Shown: positions 9,866 through 20,955 of the stretch, one piece after another
Layout of the letters: the number at the start of each line of letters is the position of its first letter
How positions within the stretch are numbered: position 1 is the first letter of the stretch
Assembly: GCA_947284805.1 (NCBI GenBank)
Contig: OX369282.1
Coordinates: forward strand, 9,103,001 to 9,167,000
Direction of reading: 5' to 3'
DNA length: 64,000 nucleotides
DNA from: Coleophora flavipennella
Lineage: Eukaryota; Arthropoda; Insecta; Lepidoptera; Coleophoridae
Made by a program: the position numbers and the translations under genes
The notes under the pieces: model-generated
Seen by the model: the letters and a program-made list of their open reading frames with translations, nothing else
Database searches by the model: none
Told to the model about the DNA's origin: nothing

Positions 9866-10180
9866 TTTTGCGAGAAACGCGCAAAATTTATTACAAACAA
9901 CAATAACCTCATAACCTCTGCAAGCAAACTGGAACCAGTGTTGCCAACTACACCGTAATTACGGTAGGTAGATATACCGTATTTACGTGTTGTTCAGTGT
10001 CTTCTACTGTAATGAATTTTGAGCAATTTCATAGAAACACCGTAATTTTGGCATTAGCGGTTTCGAAACACGGTATTTTTTAAAGTTTTGGTCATTTTGT
10101 ATGGCGGACACCGTAATTTGATCGAGTGGTTTGGCAACACTGCTGGAATTCTATTCTATTTGAGTTTTTTGGCGGGATTT
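9866..10180 (-). promoter_or_regulatory. Putative ORC5 promoter region with E2F-like sites
   Basis: Upstream of ORC5. TTTGGCGGGAT at 10168-10178 (about 300 bp upstream) and ACGCGCAAAA just before the start codon (about 9877-9887) resemble E2F sites, which commonly drive replication genes. CACCGTAATT occurs three times between 9949 and 10118, once as the palindrome ACCGTAATTACGGT. The stretch is bracketed by an inverted CAGTGTTGCCAA / TTGGCAACACTG pair (about 9937 and 10131), so part of it may be a small foldback element. No TATA box is clear. Function is inferred. Confidence 0.35.
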
Positions 10181-11040
10181 GTTGTGGACGCATTCGTAGT
10201 TTTATTTTGTTGTTTTTTCATTGTTTTCTGCTGGGATTTTGTTCAAGAAGTGGTGCATTTTGGAGAAAATCGTCTAGTGCACGTGAGCAATGTGGAGAAC
10301 AAGAAAATAAAACGAAGGAGGACGTGAGAACCCAACTTGCTCTGGGTGCAGTTTTATAGACGCCCAACAGCAACTGGGTGTTCCACCTCAGAATGCAGCT
10401 GCTGCAAATGCTGTCAAGAACTTCAGAGAAGATTTGTAATGCACCGGCACTAGCATTACAAATCCAAAAACAAATGAAGAAAGTAAAAATTATTTACGAA
10501 TCCGGCTGAAGGACTAGTTTCCATGGCCAAGAAAAATTCACAACTAAATCTATTCTATTTGCCGAGGTTGGTGCGTGAAGTGACAGTTGATTTTATGTTT
10601 CGAATTCCCGCTCGAGGGTGTGGCGGGGCGGGGGGCAGTCCCACCCAGGGCGGGCTTCCTGCGGTGAATTCATTAACAAAATACCTAATAATGAGTAGAG
10701 AAGTAATAATAAATAGAGTAGTATATAGATAAAAAAATCCGTAGGCGGAAATAAATTTACAAAAACCAAGATTTTTTTCGTGAATTTTTATTCAGAACGA
10801 AACAAAGCCTAGCAAAAAAAGTGTCGCTTTCACATTATCGGCGAATCGTTCGCCGAATGCCCGAGCGAGAAAGCTAATATGTGTTATTCGCTGGGTGTTG
10901 GTGAACGGTTCGGTTCAATGTTGATGTAATTTAATATAAATTATAAATGTAAGGTTAATTGTGACGTACTTATTTTATATAGTTGTGGTTCTTGGTCCGA
11001 GTCGTCTATTCCCAGTAGTTCCATCAATAAAATAAAACTA
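10181..11040. other. Unassigned intronic DNA with a short coding-like patch
   Basis: At about 10366-10437 the plus strand reads QQQLGVPPQNAAAANAVKN, which looks coding-like but is isolated between stops and has no splice sites I can support. It might be a retrocopy remnant. The rest is AT-rich with one GC-rich patch near 10610-10665. I see no gene here. Confidence 0.35.
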
Positions 11041-11528
11041 GTAAGGAGTTTTGATTAAACTTGTAAGTACGATTGGTTAAAGATGACCTTATCCGAAATA
11101 TTATATTTTGAGCAAAGCTCGGTCGCCCGGGTACTAGTGTTGTGAAAAAGAGAATAAGTTACATAAAAATAACGCGTGAAAACATAACCTTGTCTTTGAT
11201 GTAGCACAGTCGGGTGAAAATAACTGCTATTTTTAGGGTTCCGTAGTCAGACTAGGAACGTCCGTCCATCTGTCCGTCGGTATGTAAGGAGTTTTGATTA
11301 AACTTGTAAGTACGTTTGGTTAAAGATGACCTTATCCAAAATATTATATTTTGAGCAAAGCTCGGTCGCCCGGGTACTAGTTTTGTGAAAAAGAGAATAA
11401 GTCACATAAAAAGACGCGTGAAAACATAACCTTGTCTTTGATGTCGCACAGTCGGGTGAAAATAACTGCTATTTTTAGGGTTCCGTAGTCAGACTAGGAA
11501 CGTCCGTCTACTTGTCCGTCTGTATGTA
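11041..11528. repeat. 244-bp tandem duplication
   Basis: Two nearly identical direct copies, 11041-11284 and 11285-11528, both containing GGAGTTTTGATTAAACTTG, GCTCGGTCGCCCGGGTACTA and TTTAGGGTTCCGTAGTCAGA. They differ at about ten positions (for example AGTACGATTGG versus AGTACGTTTGG). The GGGTTCCGTA phrase belongs to a dispersed lepidopteran repeat. Confidence 0.85.
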
Positions 11529-11789
11529 TTGCCGTTTTACTCAAAGATTATTACAGCTATATAAAGCTTAAAATTGGTAAGTAGTAACAAATCTGTGACC
11601 TCTATAAAGTTATGGAATAAAATAATGTAAATAAAATATTTAGGGTATACCTCCCTAAATGTTTTTTTCACGTCGCCTAACGCTGAATACGCTGTTAACG
11701 TTCAATTGTTTTAAAATTACTGATCTTATCTTTATAAGTGGGGGCTGCAGTTGCAGCGACACTTCGACCCAATGGGATCTCTTGTGTCC

Positions 11790-12760
11790 CTATAACATTT
11801 GCACCCCCACTTACTCGAAGACGTGCTGCATCAATGCAGCAATTCCGCTGATAGGGAGATGCTTGCAGTCCTCCGGTTTTGGGTAGCCATCACTTAGCAG
11901 GTACATACCTACGTTTGCTAGCCAGGACATTGCAGTGACAGAGTAAGTGTGCCATTGATTCTGTATCTTCATCACAGGCCCTGCTGGTCGGGTCATTCGT
12001 CAGGCCGATTTTTTTCAGGCATGCGTTTGTTACTTGACCCGTCAACGCTCCTGTTACAGCACTGACGCGCGTCCTGCTGTTTTTCCAAATGTACTTGGTT
12101 GCCCCCGTGGTTACCTCACCTATGAAGAGCTAAGAGATTTGTGTCCATCCTTAGATAGATAGCTATGCCAGTCTGTGTCTTCCCTGGGCCTGTTCCTTTA
12201 ATGCCCTTATAATAGTGCTCCTCGGTAGCCCTATCCCTGGCTCTAGACCACAACATTGTTGTCTGTGATCCCATTCTAGCCAGTTTGTCTGCTTCTTCAT
12301 TGCCTTCCACTCCTACGTGTCAGGGACCCAGACTAGTTGAATTTGTTGTGTCGACCCACCTTGTTGAGGACCTTTACACAGTTTAGCACTAGCCCAGAGT
12401 CAACCTTGAAGGAGTCAAGAGCTTTAAGCACAGCTTGGCTATCGCTCTCAGGATAAAGATGGTTTTGTCTTTGACTTCCCTGTCTATAATCTCCTGTGCA
12501 CATGCAATGATAGCATAGGTCTCCGCCTGGTAGACTGTTGCATATTGCCCCAGACTAAGTAATCCTTAGCGTAAACACCTGCGCTAGCACCAGACGCCAT
12601 TTTCGATCCGTCTGAATACCATGTAAGAGTGTTTGGTCCTTGTTATTTAAGTCCTTTACTCCATTCTTCCCTTGTCGGAACATAGATTTTATATTCTTTT
12701 TTTTTATTACTGATAGTTTGCTAAGATATTTTCTCCGATAAATGATTCGTTTAGGCACTT
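11790..12760 (-). pseudogene. Decayed LINE ORF2 fragment with RNase H domain
   Basis: On the minus strand, broken frames read in order WYSDGSKMASGASAGVYAKD, then a region equivalent to QAETYAIIACAQEI, SDSQAVLKALDSFKVDSG, KIQLVWVPDT and GVEGNEEADKLARMGSQT. This is the RNase H domain layout (catalytic D, E, D and last D present in fragments) of non-LTR retrotransposons that carry RNase H, unlike the RTE copies nearby. At least three frameshifts or stops separate the pieces. It is dead. Confidence 0.72.
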
Positions 12761-12859
12761 ACTTACTAAATATTAAGTTTTTAAGTGGTGATATTTGCCA
12801 GTAACATGTCCGATCCCCTTACCAGCTTTAGCGGTTTACCGCTACTTCAGAAAATCTGA

Positions 12860-13215
12860 AAGTCCCGATCTTCACCCGCGTGGAGAACGTTTCTATGACT
12901 TTTCAAGGGTGCGCAGAGCGTGGAAATAAAAAGTGGCTAAATATATACCAAAATGTGTGATGTAGATCTTAAGTTGATCGACTATCCTACGCGAAAGTTT
13001 GTAAGAATGTATGGATGTATGTTACTCTTTCATGCAAAAACTACTGAACGGATCCGGCTGAAATTTGGTAGGTAGACAGATTAAGACCTGGATTAACAAA
13101 CAGGCTACTTTTTTTCACGCTCGCGAGCCGCTGCGGCTGGCGCACTGTTCACCTTCGAAGACAGTCATAGAAACTATGTTCACGCGAGCGAAACGAGTCT
13201 TTTATATTTTGACTA
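12860..13215. repeat. Helitron-like repeat fragments, two orientations
   Basis: Two partial copies of the CCGCGGCTTCACCCGCG / GGCTGAAATTTGGTAGGTAG repeat family back to back. 12872-12945 reads in one sense (TTCACCCGCGTGGAGAACG), and 13005-13195 in the other (AACTACTGAACGGATCCGGC, GAAATTTGGTAGGTAGACAG). Both are degenerate. Confidence 0.55.
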
Positions 13216-13297
13216 CGGAACTCTATTTTGCACTTGGCCGGACACGTACTTAGCCACTTTTTAAGATAAGCTGATTGAATCGACTTTCTTGTTACAG

Positions 13298-13414
13298 AAT
13301 TTCGCAGTGGAACTACAGTTGGAAAGTCAATCCGAAATAGACATCGATCAGTTCAAGAACGCTCTCAATAGGGCAGGGGGTGCGAACTACGGAACTGGAG
13401 TCAGGGACTTATGA
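13298..13414 (+). CDS. COTL1: Coactosin-like protein, terminal exon
   Basis: A TTGTTACAG acceptor followed in phase 0 by 38 codons and TGA: NFAVELQLESQSEIDIDQFK then NALNRAGGANYGTGVRDL. The AGGANY ending is the hallmark of coactosin C-termini. Phase and sequence join the exon at 980-1109 (…KHIIS|NFAVEL…). The stop lies 29 codons past the last conserved helix, the normal length. Confidence 0.9.
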   Translation, partial: NFAVELQLESQSEIDIDQFKNALNRAGGANYGTGVRDL

Positions 13415-14150
13415 ATAATTATTACGAAAACGCCTCAATAAGTATATGCCACGCAAGGACAGCCTGTCCTTTTTCATAGGAAATAATGTGGACAAGGGAT
13501 AGATTCTGTCCAGACAAGACTGGGCACAAATATTTTGGGTCTCCTAGGATAAATTTCACAAGATTTTTAGGGTCTTATTTACACTCATGCACAAAATATT
13601 ACCGTATCCATTATTTTAGTCATTTTGTAAACTAAATAGTCTTTATTTTTGTCAATATATTTAAATTTATTTATTTTTTTGTATTGTGTAATAATTGTCA
13701 AAATTTATTGTAAGAAAAATTTTTGGATTTTATATTTAAATTGCTTCTGAAAAACCATTTTTTCAACTTTTATGGATTACTTTGTAGTAAAGTTTTGTCC
13801 AATTTTATGCAATGAATATCAATTAATTCTGTGTAATAATAGTTATATAGGGTTTTGCCAAAAAATAGGGAATAACTGCCATGTACTACGAAAGAGATGA
13901 AGCATTTATTTTTTGTTTAGGGGTACGTGTATTAATAAATATTAATTAACGTAGAAATTTTACATTGTATACAAAATTCGGATTTTTGGGCTTTTATATA
14001 CATTGGATAGTGTTATTTACTGCCACATTATTCAAAAAACTAAACTGGTAAATAAAATTTAACCAAACGATCATCTTGTTTTACTGTATATCTTCTTGAG
14101 GGGTGAACATATGCACTAAGACTTCGTCGGTCGCTTCCCAGTCGGTTGGT
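13415..14150 (+). other. Coactosin 3' UTR and downstream flank
   Basis: AT-rich, non-coding sequence after the coactosin stop. AATAAA hexamers at 13934-13939 and 14051-14056 are candidate polyadenylation signals, implying a 3' UTR of roughly 540-660 bp. No open frame or known repeat is evident. Confidence 0.45.
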
Positions 14151-15151
14151 AGCCCAGGTGATGTTGCAAGCTACATAACTACGGCACAGATGAGATACTA
14201 GTTACAGTTACTTCGTAACTACGGGATCTGGTCATGACTGGTCAGTTTACAGAACTCGCCAGTGTCCATAACTTATACATATAGTTATATCATCGACGGA
14301 AAGTGTTTTGTCAACGTGACACCAGATATCGCACCGAACGTTTTTATGGCAGCTCTGTCTCTATTTTCGTTTATCTGAGTGAGGGCCTACTGCATAGGCA
14401 GTTCATTATTCCAGAAAAATCTGAATAAAGATAATCCCATACATACTAATCCAAATTATTTGTAAAGGTCAAAATATTATTGGTACTAAAATTAAATTGA
14501 ACTACTGTTTTAAACCCATCCCATACCAAAGAGTTATAGAACCAATACGTAATTCTGCAGGCGTAGCATGAGGTCATAGACATATGTCGCGCGCGACGAG
14601 AGAAAATTTTGTCTTTCTACGGGCTTTTGTCGCGTGTGCGATCATGCCGTAACAGGTAGAGAGTGTGTAGAGAAAAAAGTCGCGGCGACATAGCAGTTTG
14701 ATAGGCGACAAATCTGTTTATGATTTTGTTTTGTTGTTTGCAAATTGCTTGCTTTGTATTTCCAAAAAGAGACAAAGATATGAAAATTTGCTTGATTAAG
14801 TAATAATTTGACACAAAAATAACTGTTATCGTTTGTGAGGTGGGTATACTCTTTGGAGGTGAGGGGACTGTCTGGTTCCGTTGGTTTTCGTGCAAGTTTC
14901 TGAGACTAAAGCAAAGGAACATGTAAGTAACTAATTAGTTATTTAATGATAAAACACAAAAAATCTATAAACAGTCGCTAGAAGTTTGTCGACACCTCAA
15001 GGGGGTGCCGACATATATGTCTTCAATCAAACGTCAAAATGAGCCTATTCCGGTGCGTTCATGCTCGGCACGAGAGAAAAATCTCTACACACTCTCTACA
15101 AATGACAGACGAGAGCAAGACCAGTCTTATCTCGCGAGGGCCATGCTCAGT

Positions 15152-15159
15152 GTTGAGAT
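15152..15159. repeat. 8-bp target-site duplication of hAT-like element
   Basis: GTTGAGAT here is repeated exactly at 17273-17280, immediately outside the inverted termini of the 2.1-kb element. Eight base pairs is the duplication length of hAT transposons. Confidence 0.85.
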
Positions 15160-15462
15160 CGTCCGTTTCCCACCTTACTACCAGACCTTACTACCAGTAG
15201 TAAAGGGGGCAAATTTTATTACCCACCTTACAACCAACGCTTGCAGTAGTAAGGTCGGGGTTTTATTTACCCTCCTTACTACTATGTAATTCTACTCTAA
15301 TCTTCTTACATAAACTGACAACAAACTTTTTCCAAAAAAAACCAGAGTTAATTCCATTTGTTTAATGTTTAACAAAAAATCTTCATATTACTGTTAAAAT
15401 ATAAATAGAGTTTAAAAAAAACGAAAAAACACGCTTTTAAAGTACATCAGACTATAAAGTAA

Positions 15463-15895
15463 AAAAAGAGTTGATATCTCGAGAAATCGGTAATAGATAT
15501 ACTTAAGTACCTAAACAATGAATATCGATGTTTACAGTTTTTTCCTAACGTGTCTGTTTCTCGAAGATATACTTAGATGTAACGATAATAATTTTACCAT
15601 AATACATATCCGAGGAATATCCGTCGTCGTATCTCTTATGTGTATTTTATGTCGTCGTTATACATCTACAATTCTTCAATAATTGTATTCACGTCACTAG
15701 AAAAACTTTAGCTGGTTTAATCGCAGCCCCCGACGGATATTCCTCGGATATGTATTATGGTAAAATTATTATCGTTACATCTAAGTATATCTTCGAGAAA
15801 CAGACACGTTAGGAAAAAACTGTAAACATCGATATTCATTGTTTAGGTACTTAAGTATATCTATTACCGATTTCTCGAGATATCAACTCTTTTTT
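15463..15895. repeat. Long near-perfect hairpin, 164-bp arms
   Basis: Left arm 15463-15626 and right arm 15731-15895 are reverse complements over about 164 bp with almost no mismatch (for example TTGATATCTCGAGAAATCGG against CCGATTTCTCGAGATATCAA), with a 104-bp loop. If transcribed it would fold to long double-stranded RNA. The high identity of the arms implies recent formation or arm correction. Confidence 0.92.
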
Positions 15896-16417
15896 AAGAA
15901 AGTATTTTTACGTCTATTATAATATTTCGTTACATAATAATTGGGTTAAGTCGGGGGTTTTGAGTTATTTTATTCTTTTTCGATGAGATTTTTACCGTCG
16001 TGGGTTTAAAAAAAATAAATTAATTTTGCTTAATTTTATTTCAGACTTTTTAGAGAGCATATACGAATTATAATCTATATAATGTGTAGGTAAGATCTCG
16101 CAAAACAATAAGTGTGATTCATCCTACCACATAATATTAAGTTAACATGCATTAAGCTACCACGTACACATTGCTGAAAACAGAATTGTAATCAGACATT
16201 TCGTTTTAATTATATTGCAACATTGTTTTGCACTAATATTGTGGCGCCCCCTAGTGAGTTACAGCCATGAAACCTGTCTAAGAACATGAACTCATCAAAC
16301 ACAAACCCGTTATTGAAAACCGCATCTAAATCGGATCATTAAGTTAGAAGATAGGTGGGAACATTACTTTGCACAAACGCACACACAAACAAACATCTCT
16401 CACCCTAAACGCATATA

Positions 16418-16643
16418 CCTGCTCCGTTCCGTCGTGGGTAAAAAATACCTGCTCCGTTCCGTTGTGGGTAAAAATAATTCTTAATATAAGTTGAAAATAA
16501 TTATTAACAAAAAATACTAGTATTATTGTGAAAAAGCGTGGGGCGCTCTGTGCCATTATTTCGTCTATGGAGCAACCCACACTTTTTTACAATAATACGA
16601 GTATTGTTTGTTAATTACTATTTTCAACTTATATTAAGAAATG
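16418..16643. repeat. Inverted repeat and short direct repeat inside hAT element
   Basis: TTCTTAATATAAGTTGAAAA at about 16477 is inverted at about 16624-16643, with arms of about 57-75 bp that also share AATACTAGTATTATTGTGAA. Just left, ACCTGCTCCGTTCCGTCGTG and a near copy stand as a 29-bp tandem direct repeat (16418 and 16447). Confidence 0.75.
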
Positions 16644-17544
16644 TTTTTAGCACGCTTTTATTAGCTTCACTTGTAACTATGTATGTAATAAAATCTTGGA
16701 ATTTTAATTTGACCAACTTTCCGGTCTTCGATTAGGATGAAATTTTGCACACGCTCTGAGTTCTGATGACAATACATGACTAGCTAAGAAACGTCATTAC
16801 AAATCCAATATGGCTTCCGAAACACTTAATTTTTGTATGATATGATTTACATCGCCAGATCACAGAACCACATTTGTATACTTTTAATTGATAATATTGA
16901 TGACCCTCAGCAAGCATGACATTACCACCATTTCTACGTATGTATTTTATATCCTCCACTGTGTCCATAATGCCAGCTAAATTAGAAATCTAGTCCGCAA
17001 ATCACCTTCTTATCTAAGCATTATTTTACTCACATGAAATGCAAATTAAATATATAAATAGCTAATTTCGAAACGTCACTCGTCTGTATTTTTATTTTCC
17101 AATTTTCTTTTTTGTCGTTTACTGACAGTAAATGTAATTAGATTATAGTTGGGTTACCTGGTAGTAAGGAGGGTGAATAAAAAACCCCGACCTTACTACT
17201 GCAAGCTTTGGTTGTAAGGTGGGTAATAAAATTTGCCCCCTTTACTACTGGTAGTAAGGTGGGAAACGGACGGTTGAGATACACCCGTTTTGTCGCGCTT
17301 CGAAGTCTACATTTGACAATAGTGGGTAGACAAAATGGACCTCATGCTACGCCTGCTGGTGCAGCATAAGTTTATTTTTTAAGCCCTCCGTTTAAAAAAA
17401 ATTCAAAGAAAATCACTATAAAACGAACATAACGAATATAACGAACGTACCCCTAATCCAGTAGTCTTTTAGCTTCGAACATTTTTGTTAGGTCATCTTT
17501 GACTGTGGCTTATTGTGTCTCTCTTTTTAACATACTTCAAAACA

Positions 17545-17739
17545 CAAGAAGTTTATAGGTAAATCTGGAGGCCACACTCTAAATACATACTTGAAGCAAA
17601 GAAATATGGCCTTGAAGTTTCTCGTTACCGCTCCGTCTCTTTCTAATTAGGAGATATGAACAAGACGTGTATTGGTGAAGCTCTTGCTCACACCCGCTAA
17701 TTGAAAAGAGACGGAGCAGTTTTACCTATAAACTTCTTG
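17545..17739. mobile_element. hAT-type MITE, internally deleted copy
   Basis: Begins CAAGAAGTTTATAGGTAAAT and ends TACCTATAAACTTCTTG. It is the same family as the complete 258-bp copy at 48423-48680 but lacks the right-hand part of about 60 bp. Flanks TCAAAACA and TCAAAATA match at 7 of 8 bases, consistent with an aged 8-bp duplication. Confidence 0.8.
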
Positions 17740-18015
17740 TCAAAATATCTTTTGTCTCTTTTTAGCAATAATTGATGGTAGGTAGACAGATTGTGTCAGT
17801 GACAAAGGGAATATAATTCACTAGTTAGTGACAGTGTGTTAACCACAGTGTTAACGTAGTGATTAAATGCATTTTCGTAGTCAAAGGAATATAATCACAG
17901 AACACTATTACTCCCTACGATTAGTGATAAGTGCTCTTTGTTTGTTACAGCCAACTGACAGTCGATCACTTTAGCGCGCACTGCTTTGCGGTGACCACAG
18001 ATCTACTAAATCGCG

Positions 18016-18068
18016 GTGACCGTGACTGCGTTTATTCTACCGTGCGGTAGATTAAACGCAGTCACGGG
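18016..18068. repeat. Short strong hairpin
   Basis: CGTGACTGCGTTTA and TAAACGCAGTCACG pair, with CTACCG/CGGTAG adding to the stem. It lies about 55 bp before the Harbinger transposase remnant and could be a subterminal structure of that element. Confidence 0.6.
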
Positions 18069-18122
18069 TCCGCGGACTGCCTCGAAAAAAACGCACGTTT
18101 TGTCATTCGAACTCCAGCCGTC

Positions 18123-18425
18123 GTGCCCGCACGTTCGTTATGGACTACCATACAAGAGAAGCTTATCTGCATAATGTATTTAATTCTGCGTAAAAAAACC
18201 GGTACTAAAACTGTATTGGGTACATCCCTTGACGGGCTTCAGGCCTATGAAGGGCTTTTCTGTCATATACTACGATCTACGTTCGTATCCAAAAAAGTTT
18301 TTCGGATATTACAGAATGAGTGTTAGATCTTTTGATAATTTGATAAAAATTTTTGGCGCTGAAATATATTACAAAAATATAAATTGGAGAAAGGCTGTTT
18401 CTGTAGAAGAGAGGCTCTTTTACTG
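18123..18425 (+). pseudogene. PIF/Harbinger transposase N-terminal remnant
   Basis: A frameshifted reading (first frame to about 18235, second frame from about 18260) gives YPKKFFGYYRMSVRSFDNLI followed by NWRKAVSVEERLF and then a stop. The pattern 'FF-YYRMS---FD-L' then 'NWR--V--EERL' is the N-terminal part of HARBI1-like nucleases encoded by PIF/Harbinger DNA transposons. The catalytic DDE region is absent, so the copy is truncated and dead. Confidence 0.7.
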
Positions 18426-18429
18426 AGTG

Positions 18430-20695
18430 TCACTTGACTATCTCAGTGCGTTTTTTTCACCGCAGAGCGCGGTGCTTCATAGATCTCTATGCGATACAAA
18501 AATATGAGCGGTAGACTCGCCGCAAATTTGCAGCGGGAGGCTAACAAACATTAAACCGCATGCGTTTATTTCACCGCAATGCACGCACTTCTATTACACT
18601 CCATATGTTACAGATTATGCGTTAAAGAAACGCAAAGCAGTAAACGCTAAGCCTTAAGCCGGGTCCGCAGCGCGATGTTTTGAACAGTGACTTTTTAAAC
18701 TTACTCAGTCTCGAAAAGGCTATATCTATTTTATTTACATTTCTTAAATTCAAATTATGCCTGTCACTGTTTTTAGGAAATAAATGCAAATTCTTACGAA
18801 CGTACATGATGTTTTCATATATAAATTGACGAGCAAATAATCTATAGGCGGGTCCAAAGTAGAAATGAAACTCGCATTAAAGAAATAGCAATTTATTGTA
18901 GCAAAAACTTTTCACAAGAAATGCAATCAATCTAGCTCTAAAAATGCACTCAATGCTTTGCAACATCAATCACAATGATTTGGCTAAATAATGAACACAT
19001 TTTTAGTTTATTTATATACTTAAAGTTAGTATAAAAATAATTATGCGCTTCTATGTAACTGGTTATGAATGAACGCGGTAACTGTTATATTAAACAGGCA
19101 CGAAAAAAATTGCATCAACTTTAAATCTTATTATCGTACATAATTATTGCTTTTCGAGGTAGTGTACACTGAGAGTGTATCTACATTAGAACTATTATTG
19201 CGTATCCAACAAACACAGTCTAAAGAATCTATACCATCCATGGAGATGGACAATCGTGCCGGGGCCGGAGGTAGTCACACCGCGGGCAAATTTCATTGTC
19301 ATTGCGACCTCACCCCTTCGTCACCCAGATTGATATAGATTGATTAGTAATATTTAGTATTCTTGAATTTTTTTAAGTACCTTAATGGCAGCCCTTCCAA
19401 GTGCAGCTTCACCGATTTTCGCCATTTTGGCGCTGATACCAGTGTGAACGTCCATGGAACTAATAATAGTCAAATGTCAAGTCATAGGAAAATGACAATT
19501 TTAGTACCCGAGACGCTCGAGGGGGCGCTTTGAATCGGCACAAACAACAACTGACATTTTGTTTAGAATATTTAGTCCAGCGTATTTGAAGAATAGAGGT
19601 CAGTGCACTCGAGGCAATTCATTAGAATCGGTGACCAGAGACTAGTGATGTGGGCTCTGATGAAAACATCTAAGCTATTGGACCACTGCTGTATGGATTC
19701 TTACACTGTGCCACAACTATGTATTACAAAGCTATTTTTTAGTATAAATGGTAGGTACCTGCCATGTATGTACCTACAGTGGCCATGAGATATATCGTAG
19801 CGGGCGAGGTGTTCAAATATTTCTAAGCATCGTTAAATTTCAATAAATTATATACACTAGGAGTTGCTATTAATATTTGAACATCTACGAACGCAGATTT
19901 TCCAATATATAGTATTTTAGGAAAAAGTACCTAACGTCTTTGTGTAATAAGGACAGATTGAAAAAATCTGCTGGTCAGATATATTTTAACACCTTGCTCG
20001 CATATATCTGATAGCGGCTGCATACAATAAAAAAAATAAAGCTATATTTTCCTCAAAACATCATTTTTTTTATTGTAGGTACATGGTACATACTTATTAT
20101 TTGTCGTCATATTATACGATACAATAAAAAATAAAAATTATTGAAGAATATATAGCAGTAAAAACCTGCAACGACCAGGGAGCTTTTTAGCCTCGCCCAT
20201 GAGGCTTGTAGCTATTGTAAAAATGTTTTTCCTTAACATATTTTGTATACATTTACATACTTATGAATACAAATCTTCGTATGAAAGAGGCCCTCTGAAT
20301 CAATACAGTATGTAAAAAAAGGTGGAAATACCTGTTAATTGGGAAATCTAGCCATCATACTAAACAACTGTTTCCAAGGAACTCATTATCAAATGTTACA
20401 AAAATTGTACTCCATACAAAAAAATTACAATCAGCTAAACGATTTTTTTTCGAACAGATAATGTTTGCGAATTAATTATGGGTCCTCGTCCTACAGTAAT
20501 ACGGTATTATCCAGTACCAAAAATAAATTATGAAATATTATTCAGCAAAACCTAATAGTTAGTAAAACCTTATTGTTAGACTGTTTTATTATTTTTTTAT
20601 TTTATATTTAATCAAACCAAAATTCGCCAATGTCAACGTAGAAGAAAAATCACAGTGAAAGGGATCGTAATCAGAGACAAAAAAGGATATTTTAA
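18430..20695. other. Intergenic DNA without recognisable gene
   Basis: AT-rich sequence between the Harbinger remnant and an RTE tail. 18430-18680 is GC-richer with repeated CACCGCA motifs and may be the 3' part of the Harbinger copy. 19265-19330 contains the inverse of a phrase (CACCCAGATTGATATAGATT) related to repeats at 38040-38140 and 48845-48945. I see no supported exon. Confidence 0.4.
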
Positions 20696-20696
20696 T

Positions 20697-20955
20697 TTAT
20701 TCATCATATCAGCCGAAGGACGTCCACTGCTGGACATAGGGCTCCTCCAAGGATTTCCACGACGACCGGTTCTACACTACCCGCATCCAGCGGCTTCCCG
20801 CGACCTTTACCAGGTCATCGGTCCAACGAGTGGAAAGTCTGCCGATGCTACGTTTTCCGGTGCGCGGTCGCCACTCGAGAACTTCACTATCCCAACGGCC
20901 ATCTGTTCCACGAGCTATGTGGCCCTCCCACTGCCACTTAAGTTTGCAATTCTGC
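20697..20955 (-). mobile_element. RTE LINE 3' fragment with target duplication
   Basis: A 5'-truncated RTE copy of about 240 bp. The minus strand reads AKL/KWQWEGHIARGTDGRW through GKRSIGRLSTRWTDDLVKVA. TTAATTTAT flanks it on both sides (about 20693-20701 and about 20957-20965). The open reading is intact over this short stretch, so the insertion is fairly young. Confidence 0.82.

Larger units (their letters stand above)
1110..13297 (+). other. 12.2-kb last intron of coactosin-like gene
   Basis: The intron runs from GTAAGT at 1110 to a TTGTTACAG acceptor. It holds, in order, a nested pair of RTE retrotransposons, a tRNA-derived SINE, a mariner-type MITE, an 84-bp minisatellite, the complete ORC5 gene on the opposite strand, a 244-bp tandem duplication and a decayed RNase H-encoding LINE fragment. 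ORC5 being wholly inside the intron means the two genes are transcribed convergently over the same DNA. Confidence 0.8.
15160..17272. mobile_element. hAT-type non-autonomous element, 2.1 kb
   Basis: Termini CGTCCGTTTCCCACCTTACT and its inverse at 17253-17272. The inverted arms continue about 120 bp (TTACTACCAGTAGTAAAGGG, TTACAACCAAC, GGTCGGGGTTTTATTTACCC) with one extra ACCAGACCTTACT on the left. It is flanked by an exact 8-bp duplication. The interior has no transposase; it holds a long perfect hairpin (15463-15895) and a second shorter inverted repeat (16479-16643), suggesting it has captured other repeats. It is nested in the element at 14558-17356. Confidence 0.83.
14558..17356. mobile_element. 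Outer terminal-inverted-repeat element (host of nested hAT)
   Basis: GCAGGCGTAGCATGAGGTC at 14558-14576 is exactly inverted at 17338-17356. Subterminal regions are also inverted: GTAGAGAGTGTGTAGAGAAA near 14657 pairs with a stretch near 15085-15108. After removing the nested 2.1-kb element the original would be about 680 bp, a non-autonomous foldback. A target duplication is not clear (only CTG on both sides), so the superfamily is open. Confidence 0.65.

Noticed and set aside
14617..14922. 101-codon minus-strand frame as a transposase
   Set aside because: No DDE, BED or hAT dimerisation motif is visible; the sequence is low-complexity subterminal DNA of the inverted-repeat element.
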